Part shown: positions 52,901 to 57,950 of the stretch, piece after piece | Layout: each line of letters opens with the position of its first letter | Numbering within the stretch: position 1 is the stretch's first letter | Source of the DNA: Stutzerimonas kirkiae | Lineage (GTDB): Bacteria > Pseudomonadota > Gammaproteobacteria > Pseudomonadales > Pseudomonadaceae | Reading direction: 5' to 3' | DNA: 57,950 nucleotides | Assembly: GCF_004327335.1 (NCBI RefSeq) | Contig: NZ_QJUO01000030.1 | Location: 1 to 57,950 of the forward strand | The notes under the pieces: model-generated | Database searches by the model: none | What the model saw: the letters and a program-made list of their open reading frames with translations, nothing else | What the model was told of the DNA's origin: nothing | Program-made: the position numbers and the translations under genes

Positions 52901-55900
52901 CATACCACTGGTCGCCGTTGACATCCGTGACAGTGGCCACACCCGAGGCATCCAGTTCGACGCCATTCAGGTACAGCGTGAAGCCTTTGGCCGCGAAGTC
53001 CTCGACCTTGATATGCACACCGCTCAGAGTTTCGTTGCCATCCGGCCCGGAGATGGAGAAGCCCACCGGGGAAACCTGGTCCTCGAGCAGGGTCGAGCCA
53101 TTGCCGCCAGTCGCTTCGGGAGAAGGCGTCACGATGGCCGCCAGGGTCGTCGGCGCATTGACTTTCCAGTCACCATCGTTCTCCGTGGTGATCGGTGTGA
53201 CCGTCACCGCGACCGTGCCGCTGAAGTGCTCGGGCACCTTGATGGTCAGGGCCTTCAGGGCCGCCTCGGAGTCCACTTCCCAGACCCGGTCGGCACCGCT
53301 GCCGCCCAGGTAGCGAGCGCCTTGCAGGCTGAACTCCTCGGCCAGACCGGTGATCCTGAAGGTCAGCTTCTCGGAAGCGTCCGTGTCGAACTGGCTCACG
53401 CTGTCGATCAGGTCGGCCAGCTTGACGGTGGCCGCGCCACTGTCCAGGTCGGCCTCGGTATAGGTATGGGCCTTGGCCAGCACGCTGGCATCGTCCGCCA
53501 CACCGGTGACCTTGATCGGCAGTTTCTGCACCGAACTCCAGGCGCCAACGCTGGTATCGAAGCCCGGCAGGGCATCGACCGTCTGGGCTTTCACCTCCAG
53601 GGTGAAATCGACGTTACTGTTCAGTGGCGGCGTCACCGTCAGCGGGGTGGCCGGGTTGAAGCCGGAGATCACCACCGACCAGGAATCGCCGTTGGAGGTC
53701 ACCTCGATACCGGCGACACCCGTGGTGTCCGCCGTGATCTCCACGCCGCCGTAGTTCAGCTTGGCGCCCGCCGGGATCTTGTCGATGCCGACATTGAGGG
53801 TTTCCGAACTGTCCGAGGTGGCCGGGCGGATCGACAGTGCGATTGCCGTGTCTTCCAGGCCCTGCGTCGGGCTGACCGACAGGCTCGCAAGGTCCGCATC
53901 CGGCGTGATCCGGATGGTCAGCGTCGCGGCGTCGGAGATGGCCGTATCGGGCGTACCGCTGCCCTCGTTGTCGTCATCCCAGTCGTAGGTTTTCGCCTGC
54001 ACCTTGATCTGGAAGGTACCGGCATCATTCAGCGGCGCCTGGAACTTGAGGCTGGCCAGGGCATCCAGTGGCACTTCGATCGGCGTGCCATTGAAGGTCG
54101 CGGAACCGCCATCCCAGGTGAACACCGAACCGATCGCCGGAGTCGTGCTCACCCCATCGGCCGCCAGTTTCACCGGCGTCAGCAGCGCAGTCGTGGTTTC
54201 GTCCGCGTCTTCGTTGATCCAGCCGGCCTTGTTCAGCAGGGCGACACTCTCGGCATTCAGGTCGAACACCGTGTCTTCCTTGCCCACGGCGGTATACAGG
54301 TGGTTGGTGGTGGGGACGATCAGGTCCGCCGTGCCGTTCCCGTCGGAATCGTTGGTCGAGGTTCTCTCGGCCACCGGCGTCACGGTGATCTTGATCGGCA
54401 ATACGCTGGTCTGCGTATCGCTGGTAGCCCCGCCACCGGTCACCGACGGATTGCTATCGGTCGTGGTGACGGCAACCTGCACCGTCGCATCCAGGCTGCT
54501 ATGGGCCGGCGGGGTGACCTTGAAGGCATCCAGGGCCAGCTCGCGGTTGGCCTCGGAACCCGCACTGAACTCGATGACATAGGGATCGGCCGCGCTGCCG
54601 CTGCCGCTGACCGTCCAGACGGCATCGCCTGCCGAGCCGGCGGCGGGCTGGTCGCTCAGCGTCCAGCCATCGGCCAGGGCGAACTGCACCTGGGTGATGA
54701 CCTCGGTGCCGTTGGCCGAACCTTCGTCCGTCACCCGCACACCGGCCAGGAAGGCCACCGCGGTGTCTTCCGGCACGGCGGCCGGGTTGCTGGCCAGCAC
54801 ATCGCCCGCCACCGGGGTGACATGCAGATTGAGGGTCACCGGATCGCTCAGCACCACGCCATGGGCCGGCCCATCCGAGTCCAGGTCCTGGGCCTTCAGG
54901 GTCACGGTGATGCTATTGATATCGCCACTGAAATCCTTGGGCGGGGTGATGTTCAGGTCCGGCAGGGTGCTGGCGTCATTGCTGGTGATATCCACCTTGA
55001 CGACCTGATCGGCGCTGGTGATTTCCGTACCGTTGACCTTGGAGCCGACCGGCAGGCCGGTGATTTCGAACCAGCGTTTTTCGCTGCCATCGACATCGGC
55101 ACCGCTGTTGCCATCGGTACTGGTGTCCAGCGTGACCTGCAACAGGGACTTCAGGTTGAAGGTGCTGTCCTCGGCAAGCGTCAGGTCATGGCTGTCCTCG
55201 CCATTGATCTTCAGCTCGATGGGGTCGGTGACGGCCTGTACCTTCACTTCCACGCTGGTGTTCCTGGTGCTGCCATTGACCTGGCTCAGCTTCACGCCGG
55301 TAGCGTCCACCTCGAAGCTGGTCACGCTGGCTTTCACGCTGAAGTTCACATGGCTTTCCGCTGGTGGCAGCACCTTGAGCGCCTCGAACTGCGCCTTGGT
55401 CATGGTCAGCTCGGCGCTGCTGTCGCTGGTATGGCTGCCATCGCTCAGCTTGATGGTGACCGATGTCTTGCCGCTGGTGGAAGTGAACAGCGTGTTGCCG
55501 CTCGCATCCTGCAGCACGGCCCCGACCGGGAAGCCGGACAGGGTGATGGCGCCCAGCAGCTCGGGGTTATCACCGGCATCGGCTCCGCTCTGGTCGGTCG
55601 CGTCCTTCACCACGGGGGCCTTGAAGCCCAGGGCGATGGCTACATCCTCGTCGGTCGTGACCGATGCGCTGCCGCGGCCCAGGTCAGGCTGGTCCGCGAC
55701 CGCCCGGACATTGACCGTGACGCTGCCCTCGACGGCGGAGCCATCGTCCTTGCTGATCGAATACTTCAGCACATCCGCGGCGAACTGGTTGCTGCCCTGC
55801 AACTGGTTGCTGTAGTTGCCGGTCGGCACATAGCTGATGCTGCCATTGGCATTGACGATCACGGTGCCCTGCAGGCCGTGGCCGGTCTCGACGCCATAGC

Positions 55901-57950
55901 TCCCGGGCCCGCTGCCGATGACCGTGACACCATCGGCGGCAAGGATCTTGATCTCGCTGGCGGCCACGTCGGCGCCCAGCGAGAAATTGTTGGCGGCGGT
56001 GGCCACCGTGCTGTCCTCGGTCACGGTAATGACGTGCGATGCCCGCTCCACATCGTCGCTGACCGCGACCTTGAAGCTGCCAGTGGCGGTATCGCCATCG
56101 CTGTCACGGGCCGTGAAGAGGAATGGCAGGTCGAGCGCCTCGAAGCCGCCAGCGCCGTTCGCGACCTGGTGATCCAGCGCACCCTGCAGGGTGAAGCTGT
56201 AGGTGCCGTTAGCGTTGATCTGCACCTGGAACACGGCCTGCCCAGCGGCGACGGCGTTCAGGGTCGTGCCGTCGTTGGCCAGGCTGAAGACCAGCGGCGC
56301 ACCGTTGGACGCCAGTTGCAACTGGTCGAGCGCGTCCAGCGTGTCATTGGTGAAATAGGTGGCCTTGCTGGCGCCGGCGTCGGAACCATAGTCCACACCG
56401 AGGCTGCCACTCACCGTGGTCTGGCCGCTGTTCGGCGCCGTCCCCGTCGCCAGGGCGGACTCGCTCACCGTGGCATCCTGGGGCGCGGTGATGGCCGGGC
56501 CATCATCCAGGAAGGTGAATTTATCGCCGATTTCCAGCGCTTCCGAGCGTGCGATATCGCCATCGCTGTCCTTGGCGACAGCTTTCAGGGTAATCGCGGA
56601 GGAAGCGAACGGGCTGCTTTCGTCATTGTGATCCGCCGTGTCGGCATGCTCGACGGCGCGTAGCTGGGTCAGCGTGACGTTGCCTGTCGCATTCACCGAA
56701 ATGGTGAACACCGTGACACCACCCGCCTTGCCTTCGACCACACCGTTGTTGAGCGACAGCGTGATCGCCTGCCCCGTCAGGCTGTCGACAAGGCCGGTCG
56801 CCACATTGCTGCCCAGGCCCAGCTCATAGCCGGTGATGCTGGCGCTGTCCGCGCCCTGGACCAGATTGAAGGCGGAGGCGAAATCTTCCGAGGAAGACGC
56901 CGTGGCCGTCCCCAGGTTGGACTCGTCGACCGTCAGGCCATTGACCTGGGTCCCGGTCAACTCGACCTCGGGCACATCGTCGATGACCTGGACGCCCAGA
57001 GTCCCGCCAGCCGAGACACTGCCGCTGGCCCCGGGCAGGGGGCCGGCCTTGACGCCGAGCGCGAGTTCCTTGAGCAGCTCGTTGGCGCCATCCGCATCGG
57101 CATGGGCCTGGCTGTTCGTCAGCTCATAGGTATAGGTGATCTCCCCGGAGACCACCGAACCGCCTTGCGTATCGGGCGTAAAGCCGGTCAGGGTCAGCGT
57201 ACCGTGGCCCGCGACGGTTATCGTCAGCGGCGTTCCAGGCAGCGCCTGCAAGTCGGCAAGGCTGATTTCCTGGCCGGCGATGGTGACGCTCTGCAGGCCG
57301 GTGCTGGACTCGAATTTCAGTACGCCATCGGCCTTCTCGCTATCACCAGCGGCCTCGCTGCCCGTGCTCAGGCCCTTCTCATAGACCGTGATCTGGCCGC
57401 TCGCATTGCCGTTCGCATCGACTGGCGTAATGCTCGGATTGTCATAGATAGTGGACGCAGCGGTGTCCTGGGCGCCGACGCGCAGATCCTCGAAGCCATT
57501 CGCGGCACCGCCGTTGACACCGTCGATAGTGACGGTCAGCGGTTCGGAAACTTCGTAGGCACTGTCGACCTTGCTGGTCACCGTAAAGGTTTCCTGCGAC
57601 TTGCCACCCGCAATGGTGATGGAGGACGGCAGTGACGTGACATCCGCCAGATTGGCGGCGTCGCCGCTCCACACCAGGTTGACCACGGCACTCTTGCCGG
57701 CCAGGACGGTCACGGGGTCGCCATTGGCATCGACCAGGGTGACGGTATAGGTCAGGGCGCCACCTTCGAATACCGCCGATTTATCTACGCTGATCTGCGC
57801 GTAGACAGGGTCACTGTCATCCAGTATCTCGGTGCTCACCGCCGTGCTGTCGAAGCCCAGGTTCTCCAGCGCGCCCGGCTGCCCTGCGTTCGCTTCGCTG
57901 ACGCCGGTGATGGCGTTGGCGATGCTGTCGTTTTCCAGGTACACGTCGTC
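49974..57950 (-). CDS. lapA: Giant LapA-type RTX adhesin, C-terminal 2658 residues
   Basis: The frame is open from the window edge to the stop at 49974, with the true start outside the window. About 45-175 of the visible part is an immunoglobulin/Calx-beta-like module (VFEGGALTYTVTLVDANGDP). About 185-900 holds VCBS/T1SS-143-like domains ending in phrases such as FTFLDDGPAI. From about 900 to 2450, roughly ten diverged modules contain EDT...DVDGSE...ITGLP...VNG. Residues of about 2495-2570 are seven RTX nonapeptides (GGAGDDILT type), followed by ADTFKWQAGDGGNDRITDFD and an acidic C-terminal type I secretion signal. Calcium folds the RTX part after export. Internal repeats are not near-identical. 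LapG and LapD downstream point to LapA-like cell-surface retention; the N-terminal LapG site and the type I secretion genes are not in the window. Confidence 0.9.
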   Translation of the reverse strand, partial: DDVYLENDSIANAITGVSEANAGQPGALENLGFDSTAVSTEILDDSDPVYAQISVDKSAVFEGGALTYTVTLVDANGDPVTVLAGKSAVVNLVWSGDAANLADVTSLPSSITIAGGKSQETFTVTSKVDSAYEVSEPLTVTIDGVNGGAANGFEDLRVGAQDTAASTIYDNPSITPVDANGNASGQITVYEKGLSTGSEAAGDSEKADGVLKFESSTGLQSVTIAGQEISLADLQALPGTPLTITVAGHGTLTLTGFTPDTQGGSVVSGEITYTYELTNSQAHADADGANELLKELALGVKAGPLPGASGSVSAGGTLGVQVIDDVPEVELTGTQVNGLTVDESNLGTATASSSEDFASAFNLVQGADSASITGYELGLGSNVATGLVDSLTGQAITLSLNNGVVEGKAGGVTVFTISVNATGNVTLTQLRAVEHADTADHNDESSPFASSAITLKAVAKDSDGDIARSEALEIGDKFTFLDDGPAITAPQDATVSESALATGTAPNSGQTTVSGSLGVDYGSDAGASKATYFTNDTLDALDQLQLASNGAPLVFSLANDGTTLNAVAAGQAVFQVQINANGTYSFTLQGALDHQVANGAGGFEALDLPFLFTARDSDGDTATGSFKVAVSDDVERASHVITVTEDSTVATAANNFSLGADVAASEIKILAADGVTVIGSGPGSYGVETGHGLQGTVIVNANGSISYVPTGNYSNQLQGSNQFAADVLKYSISKDDGSAVEGSVTVNVRAVADQPDLGRGSASVTTDEDVAIALGFKAPVVKDATDQSGADAGDNPELLGAITLSGFPVGAVLQDASGNTLFTSTSGKTSVTIKLSDGSHTSDSSAELTMTKAQFEALKVLPPAESHVNFSVKASVTSFEVDATGVKLSQVNGSTRNTSVEVKVQAVTDPIELKINGEDSHDLTLAEDSTFNLKSLLQVTLDTSTDGNSGADVDGSEKRWFEITGLPVGSKVNGTEITSADQVVKVDITSNDASTLPDLNITPPKDFSGDINSITVTLKAQDLDSDGPAHGVVLSDPVTLNLHVTPVAGDVLASNPAAVPEDTAVAFLAGVRVTDEGSANGTEVITQVQFALADGWTLSDQPAAGSAGDAVWTVSGSGSAADPYVIEFSAGSEANRELALDAFKVTPPAHSSLDATVQVAVTTTDSNPSVTGGGATSDTQTSVLPIKITVTPVAERTSTNDSDGNGTADLIVPTTNHLYTAVGKEDTVFDLNAESVALLNKAGWINEDADETTTALLTPVKLAADGVSTTPAIGSVFTWDGGSATFNGTPIEVPLDALASLKFQAPLNDAGTFQIKVQAKTYDWDDDNEGSGTPDTAISDAATLTIRITPDADLASLSVSPTQGLEDTAIALSIRPATSDSSETLNVGIDKIPAGAKLNYGGVEITADTTGVAGIEVTSNGDSWSVVISGFNPATPLTVTPPLNSNVDFTLEVKAQTVDALPGFDTSVGAWSSVQKLPIKVTGVADDASVLAKAHTYTEADLDSGAATVKLADLIDSVSQFDTDASEKLTFRITGLAEEFSLQGARYLGGSGADRVWEVDSEAALKALTIKVPEHFSGTVAVTVTPITTENDGDWKVNAPTTLAAIVTPSPEATGGNGSTLLEDQVSPVGFSISGPDGNETLSGVHIKVEDFAAKGFTLYLNGVELDASGVATVTDVNGDQWYVLDATQAGQVTALATTEHKADNQADAPELKFTVRYEVTDISNDGTVAPVSELGDPLEYQLSVAPVTDAVEVNLESITTDGAALTADLGAAVPTVTLQSSGKFNVGIELSTADVDGSEAFTQVIVTGVPNGLLVNGLSIDGTSVGVARQLDDGKWLIEVAQSQLSKFVEATNNGAIDAQVSFTAGSELAADIGATIGIQVFSHDTGASNLASDTTQYRFNTASDYQGGTGVGANVSLTFAQDDSFTATEDTPFTLDQLFDAGIGNNLDGQDVNFTLSLKLPAGAVITQDGNALTATRVGDGSEELWLISGTASTTEELQALLSKVVVTPPANLNDNFGGLNVDATLAGSVSATGQQTVVKVPAVLPITPATDGVSVGVTLSAADATGAATSGKPVEGSDIAITVDIGRGVDGPSQLGETLSIRLTEGDGFSGGKLYYGNSELTQESDGSYTLVLDQATREALLSSGDTSIGGLRYQPADGQKYVDGSLKVEVSVESQEQGSEDWNTAQGWASSEGDSGAVVVDKINNSFEFTAVGSNDPYQDGSIGTLTGVENQDGTSRIPLNISGQLLDADGSEQVHTAILENLPNGFLVFYTNADGDEVQASNTGTGWSIPVDGAGLPAISIQAPQNWSGTLDDLKLSVLSGEKSDLENQRVDTATFNLEVTPLADGFESDTPVVEKSFGREGNIIALNLNLAMKDRQQAGATDTSVEAIILTLIGLGANATFFVGSTAVAADQVTYADGTYTLTGLSQGDLDSLGFIQAKDSLVDQDAGKSGVQIGFTARTVDGDSESAEVSGTFDLTLFDQVGSGVVLDGSGNSLNNLIGGAGDDILTGGDGDDILRGGAGDDTLIGGAGNDILIGGDGDDILIGGSGDDILTGGAGADTFKWQAGDGGNDRITDFDADEGDKIDLSGLLAELHGSNDDFVIENYVTQAVSGSDTVLTIKSGEDVKATITLEGVSNFDLGSIIATPTQQENP

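Noticed and set aside
50151..56663. 2170-codon plus-strand open frame opposite the adhesin gene
   Set aside because: It is an antisense shadow of the repetitive, GC-rich adhesin; its product has no recognisable domain while the minus-strand frame has clear RTX and repeat modules.

Overview
The window looks like a GC-rich chromosome segment from a Pseudomonas species (Gammaproteobacteria). The evidence is a Pseudomonas-type minor pilin operon beside thiO, an mqo gene with a PA4642-family neighbour, an ats/sft-type sulfate-ester locus, Pseudomonas-style REP palindromes in many intergenic gaps, and a LapA/LapG/LapD adhesin locus. I cannot assign a species. No rRNA, tRNA, CRISPR array, phage or complete insertion sequence was seen.

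Layout. 1-5378: 5' end of thiO (minus strand), then an overlapping type IV pilus minor pilin operon (fimT/fimU-like, pilV, pilW, pilX, a short pilY1, pilE). 5379-16733: housekeeping and envelope genes (RlmK/RlmI-like methyltransferase, acyltransferase, YajG-like lipoprotein, mqo, PA4642-family protein, SulP transporter, OmpA-family lipoprotein, esterase, RhlB-type RNA helicase). 17070-27571: a sulfur-scavenging island with two TauD-family dioxygenases (one very AtsK-like), a TonB-dependent receptor, a LysR regulator (SftR-like), a second LysR gene broken by a one-base frameshift, a fragment of an acyl-CoA ligase, and a divergent atsR / atsB-atsC uptake system whose permease is a tandem fusion. 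27717-40186: MocR-type regulator, two DUF4398-like lipoproteins (one carrying an OmpA domain), a solitary periplasmic binding protein, an Lrp/AsnC regulator divergent from a cysteine desulfurase, a TSUP transporter, Rep helicase, an Rpn-family nuclease, fructose-1,6-bisphosphatase and a YiiD-like thioesterase. 40326-46061: mfd and a SNF2 helicase. 46377-57950: on the minus strand, a giant RTX adhesin (5' end outside the window), two paralogous proteins of about 110 residues, lapG and lapD.

How the genes work together. The pilin genes are translationally coupled and should supply the pilus-tip priming complex. The ats/sft genes would import organic sulfate esters across both membranes and cleave them oxidatively to release sulfite or sulfate; no hydrolytic sulfatase is in the window. 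At the right end the genes form a surface-attachment switch: the adhesin is held at the cell surface, LapG would cleave its N-terminal region, and LapD, a c-di-GMP receptor with degenerate GGDEF and EAL motifs, would sequester LapG. The two small proteins between adhesin and protease are the least explained members of that locus.

The gaps between genes are dominated by repeats: at least eight copies of one composite palindromic element (family A), two inverted copies of a second (family B), classic REPs, and a 317-bp MITE-like element with perfect 18-bp terminal inverted repeats. Several lie directly at gene ends and probably act as terminators.
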